Positions 47,947 to 57,074 of a stretch of DNA of 64,000 bases are shown one piece after another. The notes beneath the pieces are model-generated. The model worked only from the letters and a program-made list of their open reading frames with translations. It made no database searches and was not told where the DNA came from. The position numbers were made by a program, and so were the translations under genes. Position 1 is the first letter of the stretch, and each line of letters begins with the position of its first letter. The DNA lies in the NCBI GenBank assembly GCA_963724285.1, contig CAVRUD010000011.1, positions 62,001-126,000 of the forward strand, read 5' to 3'. The DNA is from CAVRUD01 sp963724285 (GTDB lineage Bacteria > Chloroflexota > Chloroflexia > Thermomicrobiales > UBA6265).

Positions 47947-48873
47947 ATGTCCGGTTGGGATCGGGGTCTGGTCGTCCGTCTCGACCACGCGGAGTATCAG
48001 GAGCGGCTAGACGGGATACCCGATCCGCCGTCTGGATCTCGGTACCTTGTGCTCTTTGTCGAGATGCTGAGTTCCTTCGTGGGCGATGCAACGCCTTGGG
48101 GCGACGCGATGGGCTCGCCCGTGGCCGCTGGGTATCGCGCCGACCAGTTTTCGGCGGTAGGACGAAGGAGCGCGGCGCTGAGGATAGTCGACCCGCCCCT
48201 GGCGACCGGCTTGGCGGAATCCGAGGAGTTCACCGGTACTGTGCGCGGTGAGGTGGTGTTCGTCGTGCCGGTGGATGAGGCTGTGGTCACGGTGCGGTTC
48301 ACGATCCGAGGAACCAACGGGGGCTACGCCTGGAGTGTACCTGGACCCGTTGCTGGAATCTCCGTCATCTCCGCTCCAACCCCGCGACCGCCCGCGACTC
48401 CTCGTTCTCGGCCGACTCCCCGGCCCAGTCCGACTGCTACTCTGGTTCCCGCGGTGCCGGCACGGGTTGGGGAAAGCGTGGACCTCGACGACCTTAGCGT
48501 CACGCTCCGGACGGCCGAGTACGCGGAGGTTGTGGCAGGGTTGGCTTCTCCGTCAAAAACGGTCTGGTTGCTCCTTGACCTTGAACTCCGGACCCTCGGC
48601 ACATTCATGGTTCCGCATCGGACCGCGTGGTTGACAGCAGTAGACGGCTCCGGAAGAGATCTCGCGGTGGAGATTCCTGGCGAAGGTGGCCTCGAAGACG
48701 GCGGGGTGCGGGCGAACACCGAAGGTGAACCGGCGACCGTGACTGGTCGGATCGCCGTTGCCGTGCCAGTTGGGGCGACCGAGGTGACGGTCGGATACCT
48801 CGCGTTCGCCGGTGGTTGGGGTGCGGCCTCATGGACACTCCCCGGACCGGCGATCGCGACCCCGGACGCGTAG
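47947..48873 (+). CDS. Protein with two DUF4352-like Ig-type domains
   Basis: 308 residues. Two similar beta-sandwich domains: VVRLDHAEYQERLDGIPDPP ... YLVLFVEML and LSVTLRTAEYAEVVAGLASP ... LLLDLELRTLG, separated by a Pro/Thr/Arg linker (TPRPPATPRSRPTPRPSPTA). This is the DUF4352/telomere-protein-like pattern usually found outside the membrane. No signal peptide and a weak ribosome site. In frame with the TM ORF ending at TAG 47922. Confidence 0.6.
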   Translation: MSGWDRGLVVRLDHAEYQERLDGIPDPPSGSRYLVLFVEMLSSFVGDATPWGDAMGSPVAAGYRADQFSAVGRRSAALRIVDPPLATGLAESEEFTGTVRGEVVFVVPVDEAVVTVRFTIRGTNGGYAWSVPGPVAGISVISAPTPRPPATPRSRPTPRPSPTATLVPAVPARVGESVDLDDLSVTLRTAEYAEVVAGLASPSKTVWLLLDLELRTLGTFMVPHRTAWLTAVDGSGRDLAVEIPGEGGLEDGGVRANTEGEPATVTGRIAVAVPVGATEVTVGYLAFAGGWGAASWTLPGPAIATPDA

Positions 48874-48948
48874 TAATTCTGGCAGCACGCCCCGGCTGTT
48901 GGGGTCGCCCGAGATTCGCAGTTCCGGGCTCAGTGGCGGGAGGGGGCC

Positions 48949-49644
48949 GTGGAACGCGGCCAAATCGCACAGTTTCTGCCTTGGGCGGATGGATCCGGCA
49001 GGGCGATTAGGGCGGGGCGACGGCGGCCCCTGATGGTCGCCTGCTCGGCGGGCTATCTCCTCCTATCGTGGTTCCTGTTCGTGCCCCTCGCGTACGCCGA
49101 CGGAAACAAGTTCAGGATCGACGGCGATCGGCTCGATCCCTACGTCTTTCGGGTCCCTGACCTGAGCGAGAACTTTCCGCGTGCCCTGCGGTCGCTCCTG
49201 ACCGCACCGTTTATCAACAACGACAGCCTGCAGTTGGTCTACGTGACCGCTCTGGTGTTGCTGTTCGGGATGGTGTTCGAGGCCCGGGAAGGCCCGCTCA
49301 CGACCGCGTTCGTCTTCTTCGGATCGACCTTTGCCGCCGCGGTCATCGGCGGGGTGCTCTTGCACCTGATCTATCCGGAAGTGTGGGATGCGTCGGTCCT
49401 GGAGACGGCCTGGAGACGGAAATGGAGCGGTGGGAGCCCTGGATGCTTCGGGCTGATGGGCGGGCTCGCCGCTCGGTCACGGCGTCCCTGGCCTCTCCTG
49501 GGCCTGTTCTGCCTCTGGGAATTGTTCATCTTGTATGTGAACCTGCGCGACTATACGTCGGTCTTTCACTTCGTGGCCCTGTTCACGGGGTACCTGATGG
49601 TGCGGTACTTGATCCCGCCACCGGCTCGGGCTGTGACGGGGTAA
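48949..49644 (+). CDS. Divergent rhomboid-like membrane protein, paralogue C
   Basis: 231 residues; GTG 48949 behind GGGAGGGGG. Closest to the C-terminal part of paralogue B: FRVPDLSENFPRALRSLLTA, PFINNDSLQLVYVTALVLLF, FEAREG, WSGGSPGCFGLMGGLAARSR (Ser163), VFHFVALFTGYLMVRYLIPP (His207). Like B it begins with an LPWADGSGR / LPWTDGTGR segment before the first helix. No N-terminal 4-TM domain. Confidence 0.65.
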   Translation: MERGQIAQFLPWADGSGRAIRAGRRRPLMVACSAGYLLLSWFLFVPLAYADGNKFRIDGDRLDPYVFRVPDLSENFPRALRSLLTAPFINNDSLQLVYVTALVLLFGMVFEAREGPLTTAFVFFGSTFAAAVIGGVLLHLIYPEVWDASVLETAWRRKWSGGSPGCFGLMGGLAARSRRPWPLLGLFCLWELFILYVNLRDYTSVFHFVALFTGYLMVRYLIPPPARAVTG

Positions 49645-50119
49645 GATCCGGGGAGACCGGCAGATAGCGAGCGGCCACAGGGCGCGGTGCGCGCCCATCT
49701 GCAGTGCATGTGTGCTGTTGGTTCAGAAGGGGTTCGCCATGAGCGGGCCAGCCACACGTTCACTGCTTTGCCCGGTGACGGTCGGTCGGGCCGGGTCGCG
49801 CTAGTCGGTCCGGTCTTCCGCCAGGCGCCCTCTACGATCCTACCGACGATCCCCTCGATCGCGTCCACCGAGGTGATCGGACCCGCAGCGACGACATTGA
49901 CCTGCGTCACGATGTAACGGCCGAAGGCATCGAAACGGAAGCGCAGTGGTCGCGCATGCGCCAGCTCGGCTGTCATCGGGGACAGGGATGCTGGTTCACC
50001 CCGCCGCGTGCGGCGTATGCTCTGCCCGAGGTGCTCGCGACCGGCAATGTTTTCGCTCGGGCGAAGGTGGCTGTCTCGAACTGACGGATGCCGGCCCGGT
50101 GGTCCGGCCTAACAAGCAG
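49645..50119. other. Non-coding or decayed stretch
   Basis: 475 bp without a convincing gene. A minus-strand open frame (MTAELAHARPLRFRFDAFGR ... RIVEGAWRKTGPTS, from 49976) has protein-like composition over ~50 codons and may be a fragment; it has no good ribosome site and no family I recognise. Confidence 0.3.
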
Positions 50120-51239
50120 CTACCCTGCGTGAAATGCCTCTGCTGGATAGGGGTTGCCGAAGTTCCACATCATCCAGCCTTCGATGCCGCTATCCTCCGC
50201 GGCGTCGATCTGCGCACGGATCTCGCGGGGCGTGTATGGCGACATCCCGGGCAGGGAGAACGCTTGCAGCCACGGCCGCACTTTCTTGACCTGGGTCGGT
50301 AGCTTGGCTGTGGCCAAGTTCATGGTGATCTCAATGGTTTGGTAGGGATAATCGTTGGGGTGGCCGGGCACGTTGAGGCTGCCCTGCGGCCAGTGGGACG
50401 GGTAGACCATCGGGCAGAAGAAATCGACAGGACGGGGCGATCTGTACCGCGTTCTGGCCGATGCCGCTGTCATCGTCGACGACGAGGGACCAGCCGAAGA
50501 TATCGGCACCCAGGGCGACGCCGTGGGGGCGAACCTTTTCCTGCACCAACTGGATGTACCCGAGGATGGCGTTCTGGCGAGACTCCTGGGTCAATGGCCT
50601 CCCGAAGCTCATCCGGCTGAGGTTTCCATCGGTAGGGAAACGTACGTAGTCGAGCTGGATCTCGTCGAACCCGAAGCTCGCCGCTTCGGCCGCCAGGGAG
50701 GCGTTGGCTTCCCAGACTTCCTCGCTGAACGGATTGAGCCAGGGCACGCCGTTCACGTCGCGCCAAATGCCGCCGCCGGTGTCGCCGACGGCGAGGTCCG
50801 GCCGACGTTCAGCCAGAATCGGGTCTTTGAAGCTGACGAGGCGGGCGATGGTATAGATCCCGTGGTCGTGCATCAGACCGATCAGGTCGGAGACGTCATA
50901 TTTCGGGATCAGGACGCCGTTATCGCGAAAGAGCTCGACCGCGGAGCGAAAGTAGACGCCCTCTTCTTTGATATCGATCACCAAGGCGTTGAGCTCGGTC
51001 TTGTCGATCAGGTCTACCAACGAGCGGACGAAGTCCGGGTTGCTCTTGCGTGGGTCGAGGTGGACCGCCTTGGCACCGAAGTCGATCCGTTCCTCGTAGG
51101 TCCGAGAGGAGGTCGATCGGGCAGACGCCCGGGCAGGACGCGCCCCAACGGCGACGGCTACGGCTGCGCCGGCGATGGTGCGGAGCGCTCTACGGCGCGG
51201 GAGCGACGGCGGGGCGGACAGGACGGGCCGTAGCGGCAT
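50120..51239 (-). CDS. Secreted DUF4015 (putative glycoside hydrolase-like TIM barrel) protein, frameshifted
   Basis: ATG 51239 with AGGAGAG upstream. Signal with RRRALRTIAGAAVAVAVG (Arg-rich, Tat-like). The barrel reads LVDLIDKTELNALVIDIKEE, FRDNGVLIPKYDVSDLIGLM, YTIARLVSFKDPILAERRPD and FDEIQLDYVRFPTDG, the DUF4015 hallmark strand. After a break near 50450: PVDFFCPMVYPSHWPQGSLN and the end GWMMWNFGNPY. Length ~370, family-like. Probably acts on a cell-surface or environmental polysaccharide; activity is not established. Confidence 0.85.
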
Positions 51240-51506
51240 CGGCGGGACTCTCCTGAGGTACACACAGCGGCCGCCGGACTGGGCAAGCGGCCGTCGTACG
51301 CTGCTTGCCTTGCCAAAGCGGTGCAAGATCGCGGAGACCATAACAGATGCTTAGACGATTTTCCCGTAAACTCGTGGCAACGTGGAAAACGGTACTGAAG
51401 GCCAGTCACGGCACACGACGTGCTTTTTCGTGCTCAGCATGCGCGCCGGTGGGCGAGGTCCGGTTCGCGCCCGCCGGGCGGACGGTCGATTTGGAGGAGC
51501 ATCACC

Positions 51507-52595
51507 ATGTCGGCGGAGAGCCGGGCCACACGGGAGTGCGATGCATCGCCCGAGATCGCGGCCCGTTCGGTCGGACTTGTGTACGTCAACGATGCCCAAC
51601 CTGGGATCTCACGGGAGACGCGCGGCGCCACGGTGACGTATCGGGATCCCGAGGGGCGCATTGTGCGCGACCGGAAAACCTTGGATCGGATCGCTGCCCT
51701 GGTGATCCCGCCCGCCTGGAAAGATGTCTGGATTTGCGAGTCGCCGCGCGGGCATCTCCAGGCCACAGGGCGCGATGAGCGCGGGCGCAAGCAGTACCGC
51801 TACCACAACCGCTGGCGGGAAACCCGCGACGACGCTAAGTACGAGCGCCTGGTTCCGTTTGCCGAGGCGCTGCCGGCTATTCGGGAGCAGGTGGCAAAGG
51901 ATCTCAGCAGACCCGGAATACCGCGGGAAAGGGTGACTGCCACGGTGGTGCGGCTGTTGGAGACGACCCTTATTCGGGTCGGTAACCAGGAGTACGCCCG
52001 GACGAACAAGTCGTTCGGCCTAACGACCATGCGCGACCGCCACGTCGAGATCGACGGGAGCGAGATTCGCTTCCGCTTTCGTGGAAAAAGTGGACAGGAA
52101 CACGAAGTCGATCTGAAGGACCGGCGGCTCGCCGCTATCGTCAGGCGCTGCCGGGAATTGCCTGGGCAAGATCTCTTTCAGTACATCAACGGGGATGGAA
52201 CCCGGCACACCATCGGTTCGGCCGATGTTAATGATTACCTGCGCGAGGTCACCGGTGAGGACTACACCGCCAAAGACTTTCGGACGTGGGCGGGGACAGT
52301 CCTGGGGGCCCTTGAGTTGCATGGAAGCGACGCCGCCGCGACGGAGGCCCAGCGGAAACTCGAAGTAGTGCGGGCCGTTGACCAGGTGGCGAAACTGCTG
52401 GGGAACACCCGGGCGGTCTGCCGGAAGTGCTATATCCATCCGGCCGTGATCGATGCCTACATGGATGGCAGCCTCAACCGGCGCATGCGCATCCGCGCCG
52501 GCAAGGTGACCGATTCCGGAACTGCGCTTTCCCCCGAAGAAGCTGCCGTGCTGGCATTCCTGCGGCGGCAGTCGGAGCAGGCTGCCGCCGCCTAG
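51507..52595 (+). CDS. DNA topoisomerase IB
   Basis: 362 residues from ATG 51507 (GGAGGAG eight nt upstream). Bacterial TopIB: IPPAWKDVWICESPRGHLQA, RKQYRYHNRWRETRD, RVGNQEYARTNKSFGLTTMR, and the catalytic-Tyr region NTRAVCRKCYIHPAVIDAY. The Arg/Lys/His active-site residues of the family appear at the expected places (RVGN, KDFRTWAG). It relaxes supercoils by single-strand cleavage through a 3'-phosphotyrosine. Single gene. Confidence 0.92.
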   Translation: MSAESRATRECDASPEIAARSVGLVYVNDAQPGISRETRGATVTYRDPEGRIVRDRKTLDRIAALVIPPAWKDVWICESPRGHLQATGRDERGRKQYRYHNRWRETRDDAKYERLVPFAEALPAIREQVAKDLSRPGIPRERVTATVVRLLETTLIRVGNQEYARTNKSFGLTTMRDRHVEIDGSEIRFRFRGKSGQEHEVDLKDRRLAAIVRRCRELPGQDLFQYINGDGTRHTIGSADVNDYLREVTGEDYTAKDFRTWAGTVLGALELHGSDAAATEAQRKLEVVRAVDQVAKLLGNTRAVCRKCYIHPAVIDAYMDGSLNRRMRIRAGKVTDSGTALSPEEAAVLAFLRRQSEQAAAA

Positions 52596-52616
52596 AGCGC
52601 TCGGCGGAACGGGTGA

Positions 52617-52728
52617 CCGCGTCTCCCTGCCGCCCGGGGCTCACAGCCCAAGGTTGGCCCAAGGTTGGCCCAGGGTTGGCCCGGGCTCACCGTCACAGCC
52701 TCTCCGAGGCTACCGCGCCGCGTGCTTC
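52617..52728. repeat. REP family R2 block
   Basis: CTGCCGCCCGGGGCTCACAG, a triple CCCAAGGTTGG-type tandem (52646-52682), then CACAGCCTCTCCGAGGCTA. The same modules occur inside rhomboid paralogue B (46381-46437) and in the adjacent palindrome. Confidence 0.65.
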
Positions 52729-52970
52729 AGCCGGTTGATGGAGGTTGCGGAATTGATCATGGATTTTTGAGCGACGTGGTGGGAACGGGGACGCGCCATC
52801 CGCTGCCGCCCGGGGCTCACGGCCAGGTCACCGACAGCCTCTCCGAGGCCACACCGGGCTTGCTAGCCTCGGAGAGGCTGTCGGGTTCAGCCCGGGCCGT
52901 GAGCCCCGGGCGGCAGGGGCGACGTCGTTCCAAAAACCACCGATCAATTCCGCAACCTCCATTAACCGGC
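52729..52970. mobile_element. 242-bp palindromic MITE-like element
   Basis: Terminal inverted repeats of ~30 bp: left AGCCGGTTGATGGAGGTTGC (52729-52748), right reading inward AGCCGGTTAATGGAGGTTGC (52970-52951), continuing GGAATTGATC on both sides. The inside is also palindromic: GCCGCCCGGGGCTCACGGCC against GCCGTGAGCCCCGGGCGGC, and ACAGCCTCTCCGAGGC against GCCTCGGAGAGGCTGT. No coding capacity. The whole element can fold into one long hairpin. Confidence 0.7.
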
Positions 52971-52982
52971 TTCCGTCACTCA

Positions 52983-53005
52983 GCCCGGGACTTCGAGTCC
53001 CGGGC
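52983..53005. repeat. Palindrome GCCCGGGACTT-AGTCCCGGGC type (family R6)
   Basis: 23-bp inverted repeat like the one at 37613-37634, between the MITE-like element and the end of the membrane-protein gene. It may terminate that minus-strand gene. Confidence 0.5.
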
Positions 53006-53073
53006 GGCCTGGGCGGCAGGTCAACCTTTGTGGTGAGCGCTCAAGTGGCCAGGGCCCATTGGGCTGAGGTCAA

Positions 53074-53499
53074 TCAGCCGCCGGAGATATCTGTCGACGC
53101 GACCTGGACCGGGGCCACACGTTCGGCGGGAGAGGACGTGTCGCCGGAGCGCTGGACGACGACGCTCGCCAGGAGCAGGAGCGCGAGTGCTGCGACCGCT
53201 CCAGCGAGGCGCCAGGTGCCCATCGCTGGCCGAAATCCCCGTGCTCGCGGCGCGGCCGGTTGGAGGCGCTTCGGTGTGGAGGCGGGAATAAGGATCGGAA
53301 GGCCTATCACCAGGGCCGCCGCCAGCCAAGGAAGGGAAAGGGCTCCGACAAGCAGGAACGTTTCCTTCGTCGGCGCCATGGCGACTACGGATGCGAGTCC
53401 CAGAGCGCCGGTCGCGGCAATCGTGCCCAGCAACACTCGGACGCTCGTCATGGGTTGGTTCGGTGCGGATGTCTCTTTGGGCACTTTGGTCGAGTCCAT
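53074..53499 (-). CDS. Uncharacterised membrane protein
   Basis: 141 residues from ATG 53499 (AAAGGA upstream). Hydrophobic segments VRVLLGTIAATGALGLASVV, FLLVGALSLPWLAAALVIGL and LAGAVAALALLLLASVVV, then an outward tail with GDTSSPAERVAPVQ. No family recognised. Downstream of the hydrolase gene by ~170 bp on the same strand. Confidence 0.6.
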   Translation of the reverse strand: MDSTKVPKETSAPNQPMTSVRVLLGTIAATGALGLASVVAMAPTKETFLLVGALSLPWLAAALVIGLPILIPASTPKRLQPAAPRARGFRPAMGTWRLAGAVAALALLLLASVVVQRSGDTSSPAERVAPVQVASTDISGG

Positions 53500-53670
53500 C
53501 GCCGTCCATCCTTTCGCTCGGGTCGAGTTCGTTGCCGGCGATATCAACCGGACGCCATCACCCTACCGACCGGCGGATATGCTCAATGTATGGACCGCGA
53601 GGCGGTCCGACGAATGGTCGTCGGACCGCAACGCACATGTCAGGACGGAATGGGGCGCAGAATTGCTGCG

Positions 53671-54666
53671 TTAGTCCGAGCCGATCACGACCGTGAGGCC
53701 GTCGACGCGCATGGCGGGGCTGCTCGACAGGTAGAGGACGAAACCGTCTTCGGGGACGATGACATCGGCAAGTTTGTCGCCGAAGAGGTTGCCAATGTGG
53801 CCGGCGCGGTCACCGGCGCTGACCGGATCGCCGACGACGACCTCGGGGTACCACATGCCCTCGGCGGGAGAGCGGAGCGGCGTCATCCTGCCGAGCTCGA
53901 CGATCGGGGTAGCGGGCGAGGTTGGATCGCCGTCGATCATGCCGAGGTGGCAAAGGATGTTGCGCAGGCCCGCCTCGTGCTGGGAGGTTTCGGGTTCGGT
54001 AAGCAATCCGCAGGCTCCGGCTTCGGTCAGGACGGCGGGAATGCCCGCGTCAGCCAGCGCCCGGATTGTGGTGCCGCCCGTTCCTCCGGTGTCGGGCGAA
54101 TTCCCGACAAGGTAGGGAAGTCCGTAGGCCAACCCCAGCTCCCTGGACCTTGCACTGACGACTTCGTCCGCTCCCCTGGAGTAGATCGAGAACGGCACCA
54201 ATGCCTCGGTCATGTCGCCACCGTGGAGATCGATCACGGCGTCGGCGGTGGCCATCACATTACGGAAAACCGCGTCGCACATCACGTCCGTAAAGGTGCC
54301 GTTCGGATCGCCGGGCATATACCGGTTCGGGTTCTTCTGGTCGATCGGGCAGACGAACGGAGTCCGCTCCAGGAATGCCGGGACATCCACGATCGGGAGG
54401 GAGATGACGGTGCCGCGCAAGCTCTGGGGGTCAAGGTCGCGAGCGAAGCGGATGTTGGCTTCGATGGCAGGGTACTCTGCCGGGTGCACCCCCGAGGTGA
54501 TGACGAGGCGCGGGCCATCCTGCGCACCCCGGATCACGGTGTAGGGCCAGGCCCATCCGTCGAGCAGGGGAGCGGAAAAGCGGAGATGACCCCGCCGCCG
54601 CGTGCCGGAAGGCGGTAGCTCGATCGTGTCGATCACATCTCGTTCGTCCTGGACCGGATCGGTCAC
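53671..54666 (-). CDS. Succinylglutamate desuccinylase/aspartoacylase (AstE/AspA) family hydrolase
   Basis: 331 residues, intact. Zinc-peptidase fold: GVHPAEYPA (His and Glu ligands), RNVMATADAVIDLHGGD (third His) and AVLTEAG with the catalytic Glu. The C-terminal ~100 residues form the extra beta domain (GMWYPEVVVGDPVSAGDRAG). Hydrolyses an N-acyl or amide bond of an amino-acid-like substrate. Single gene. Confidence 0.87.
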   Translation of the reverse strand: MTDPVQDERDVIDTIELPPSGTRRRGHLRFSAPLLDGWAWPYTVIRGAQDGPRLVITSGVHPAEYPAIEANIRFARDLDPQSLRGTVISLPIVDVPAFLERTPFVCPIDQKNPNRYMPGDPNGTFTDVMCDAVFRNVMATADAVIDLHGGDMTEALVPFSIYSRGADEVVSARSRELGLAYGLPYLVGNSPDTGGTGGTTIRALADAGIPAVLTEAGACGLLTEPETSQHEAGLRNILCHLGMIDGDPTSPATPIVELGRMTPLRSPAEGMWYPEVVVGDPVSAGDRAGHIGNLFGDKLADVIVPEDGFVLYLSSSPAMRVDGLTVVIGSD

Positions 54667-54983
54667 GTGGTGTCCTCCGTCTTTGCGCGGGTCTGAAACC
54701 GCGACCGTCGTTGAATCTACCGGAGATGCGCCACCGCGAAGCCGGCGTTGTCACCAGGTGCCATCCGCGTGGTCGGATCGCCGGGCGCCGTGTCCGCATC
54801 TTCGCAGATCTGGGTTAACGTGGTTGAACGTACGTGGGCCGTGGCCCGAGACTTGCGCCGTTGCCGATTTTGCGGGGCTTGCCCCAGTCGGTAAGACCGG
54901 TTTCTTGTGTTGTTCCATAGTGCACTAGCCCCATCCATCGCCGGAATGAGACCCGGGCACCGCAGTCTGTTGTCGGAGTAAGC

Positions 54984-55829
54984 ATGCATTGGATCATTCG
55001 CCGGCCAGAGCGATTCGCCATAGAGCCGCTCTTGCTCCTCCGCTGGGCTATCTACGCCCCGATCCGGGTTGTCTCTCAGATCATCCTGTTCATGGTCTTG
55101 TTGCAGGCCTATAAGATGGTCCGCAAAACGTTCATCCAGCGGGCCGAGCGGGTGGCGTACGATAACGCGCTCGATCTGATCTCCCTGCAGGGGAGACTTG
55201 GACTCAACATCGAGCTCGATCTGCAGAAATTCGTGCTCGACCACGACTGGATGATCTGGTTCTTCAATCGCTACTACACCTATTTCATGACCGGGTTCTA
55301 CATCTGCGCCGCGTCGGCGATCCTGTTCGCGCCGAAGCACTATCCCTTCCTCCGTCGGGCGTTCATCGCCTCGATGGTGCTGGCTCTCCCTTGGTACGCG
55401 ATCTATCCACTGGCGCCGCCTCGGTTCATGGAGTCCTACGGCTACCCCTTTGTCGACACCCTGGCCATCTATGGTCCCAACTACTTTTCGAGCAGCGGCA
55501 TGGTTACGGCGAACCGATACGCGGCGATGCCCAGCATGCATTGCGGCTGGACCCTCATCGGCGGCGTGATGCTGGCCTATGCATTCCCGAAGTGGTACAT
55601 CGGCGCGATCGTGGGGGGTGCCCATACCGCCTTGATGTTCTACACCGTGATGGTCACCGGCAATCACTACGTGCTCGATATCGTCGGCGGCGTGCTTGTC
55701 GCCGGGGCGGCGTTCGTCGTGGCCTATTGGTTCCCGACGTGGCGAGCATGGGTTGTCGACCGGGTCAGTCCGCGGACATCGCGGAGTTCCAGCACCCAGG
55801 TGGTGCCAGCTTCATCCCGGGCGGACTGA
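54984..55829 (+). CDS. PAP2_3-type membrane lipid phosphatase/inositolphosphotransferase-like protein
   Basis: 281 residues, six helices. Motifs IYPLAPPRFM, AAMPSMHCGWTL and VTGNHYVLDI, with the two catalytic His and the Asp, as in the PAP2_3 family (Aur1/IPC synthase-like). Suggests phospholipid head-group transfer or dephosphorylation. Third PAP2-type enzyme in the window but from a different subfamily. No operon partner. Confidence 0.85.
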   Translation: MHWIIRRPERFAIEPLLLLRWAIYAPIRVVSQIILFMVLLQAYKMVRKTFIQRAERVAYDNALDLISLQGRLGLNIELDLQKFVLDHDWMIWFFNRYYTYFMTGFYICAASAILFAPKHYPFLRRAFIASMVLALPWYAIYPLAPPRFMESYGYPFVDTLAIYGPNYFSSSGMVTANRYAAMPSMHCGWTLIGGVMLAYAFPKWYIGAIVGGAHTALMFYTVMVTGNHYVLDIVGGVLVAGAAFVVAYWFPTWRAWVVDRVSPRTSRSSSTQVVPASSRAD

Positions 55830-56135
55830 CGCTACAACATCGGCGACTATGTGTTCGACGCGGCGCGCATCGGCGTATTTTGGTCATCGCGAGACGCTTG
55901 ATTCTGATCGAACTATTCGCCTTTGGCGAGCGACATGTGACCGTGTGTAGCATGCGACAACATTAGGTAGGTCCATCCATGGCCCGGGGCAATTTGAACT
56001 GAGGGAGCGTCCTCACGTTGCTGACGTTGTTGGCTCTTGGGAGTACGTTTGACTGGCGGCAAGGTTGTCGCTGGTGGCCGGGGACCAGTCCTTGATTGCG
56101 GCCCGCATTATCCTCAATGCCGAGATCGCCCCCTA

Positions 56136-56164
56136 TTGACACCCCCAAAATCGCATGATAGAGA
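56136..56164 (+). promoter_or_regulatory. Candidate promoter of the short-ORF unit
   Basis: Perfect TTGACA (56136-56141), 17-nt spacer, TAGAGA (56159-56164). It would drive a ~150-nt leader to the short ORF at 56323. The rest of 55830-56322 shows no gene. Confidence 0.35.
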
Positions 56165-56322
56165 TAGAGACATGGAATCACCGGCACGGGCCGGGAGACC
56201 TGTCTGCTATGTGCGCCGCTAGCCAGGTAGCCGGTGCGAGGTGGACGGAATTGCGAGATGATCGCTACGATCATGACGGTGGTGCGAAAGCGCTCACACG
56301 GAACGGGAAAGGAGGGACAGCG

Positions 56323-56418
56323 ATGATCAAGTACGCACTTAGCGGTTCAGACCGACGTGACGCCGCTACTGCCGTTGTCGCCTGCCCGGTGTGGGAGGAT
56401 CCTGTCGCTCGATGCTGA
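56323..56418 (+). CDS. Short ORF (31 codons) with strong ribosome site, own terminator
   Basis: ATG 56323 follows AAAGGAGG by eight nt, the best ribosome site in the area. The peptide begins MIKYALSGSDRRDAATAVVA and ends CPVWEDPVARC, with two Cys in the last 11 residues. TGA is followed 37 nt later by an intrinsic terminator. It may be a free small protein, a peptide precursor, or a leader peptide of an attenuator for the genes from 56643. Confidence 0.5.
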   Translation: MIKYALSGSDRRDAATAVVACPVWEDPVARC

Positions 56419-56454
56419 CGTAGGTTGTCAGTTCGACGAAGATGCCTCTGATTC

Positions 56455-56485
56455 CCCGGGCCGGTTCGACCGCCCCGGGTTTTTT
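56455..56485 (+). terminator. Rho-independent terminator
   Basis: CCCGGGCCGGT / ACCGCCCCGGG stem with one mismatch and a TCG loop, followed by TTTTTT. Confidence 0.85.
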
Positions 56486-56642
56486 GTGTCTGTTTCCGGA
56501 AGAAGCCGGGAAGACGACGCTTCTATCCTGGGGCACAGCAAATCCGGCGTCTTCAGGCAGTTGCGAACGACCTCCGAGCTTCCACCCTCGGCCGGGACCG
56601 AGTGTGGCCCTGGCCACTCAAACACAAAGGAGGCAGTCATCT

Positions 56643-57074
56643 ATGACAAGGGATCCGAATCGCGACCAGGCTAGAGGCGCCCGCATTCTCTTCATTCGAA
56701 CCGCGCCTCGCCTGGTGGATATGGCCAAACTCCGCTTCGCACCCGTTGACGCTGGGCCGCCCAGGGTCCTCATCCGTCTCAACCAGCACACCACTGACAC
56801 CAGACAGGAGCCTCTTGCCATGAACGGCAGTCAGACCACGCTTATCCACTCTATTGCGCTCCTGCGCAACGAAGAGCTGCGCTCCGCGGCGCAGCGGGAT
56901 CGCCTCATCGCCGCGGTCGGCCGCCAGAACGGCGTACCCACCCCAATCGAGCGGGCGCGCCGGGCCGTCGGCAACGTTCTGGTCCGGACCGGCAACCTCG
57001 TTGGCGGCGAACGCGACGAGCGTCAGCCGTCCGAGCGCGTTATCGGCGCGACTGTTCTGCGCATCGCTCGCTAA
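56643..57074 (+). CDS. Small basic protein of unknown function
   Basis: 143 residues; ATG 56643 nine nt after AAAGGAGG. N-terminal part RDQARGARILFIRTAPRLVD; second part MNGSQTTLIHSIALLRNEEL, RDRLIAAVGRQNGVPTPIER, ending GATVLRIAR. An internal ATG at 56821 with CAGGAG upstream may start a shorter 83-residue form. No family recognised. The stop overlaps the hydrolase start (TAATG). Confidence 0.6.
   Translation: MTRDPNRDQARGARILFIRTAPRLVDMAKLRFAPVDAGPPRVLIRLNQHTTDTRQEPLAMNGSQTTLIHSIALLRNEELRSAAQRDRLIAAVGRQNGVPTPIERARRAVGNVLVRTGNLVGGERDERQPSERVIGATVLRIAR

Noticed and set aside
55963..56274. A 103-codon minus-strand ORF between the PAP2_3 and short-ORF genes
   Set aside because: No ribosome site, no recognisable domain, composition like the reverse of non-coding DNA.
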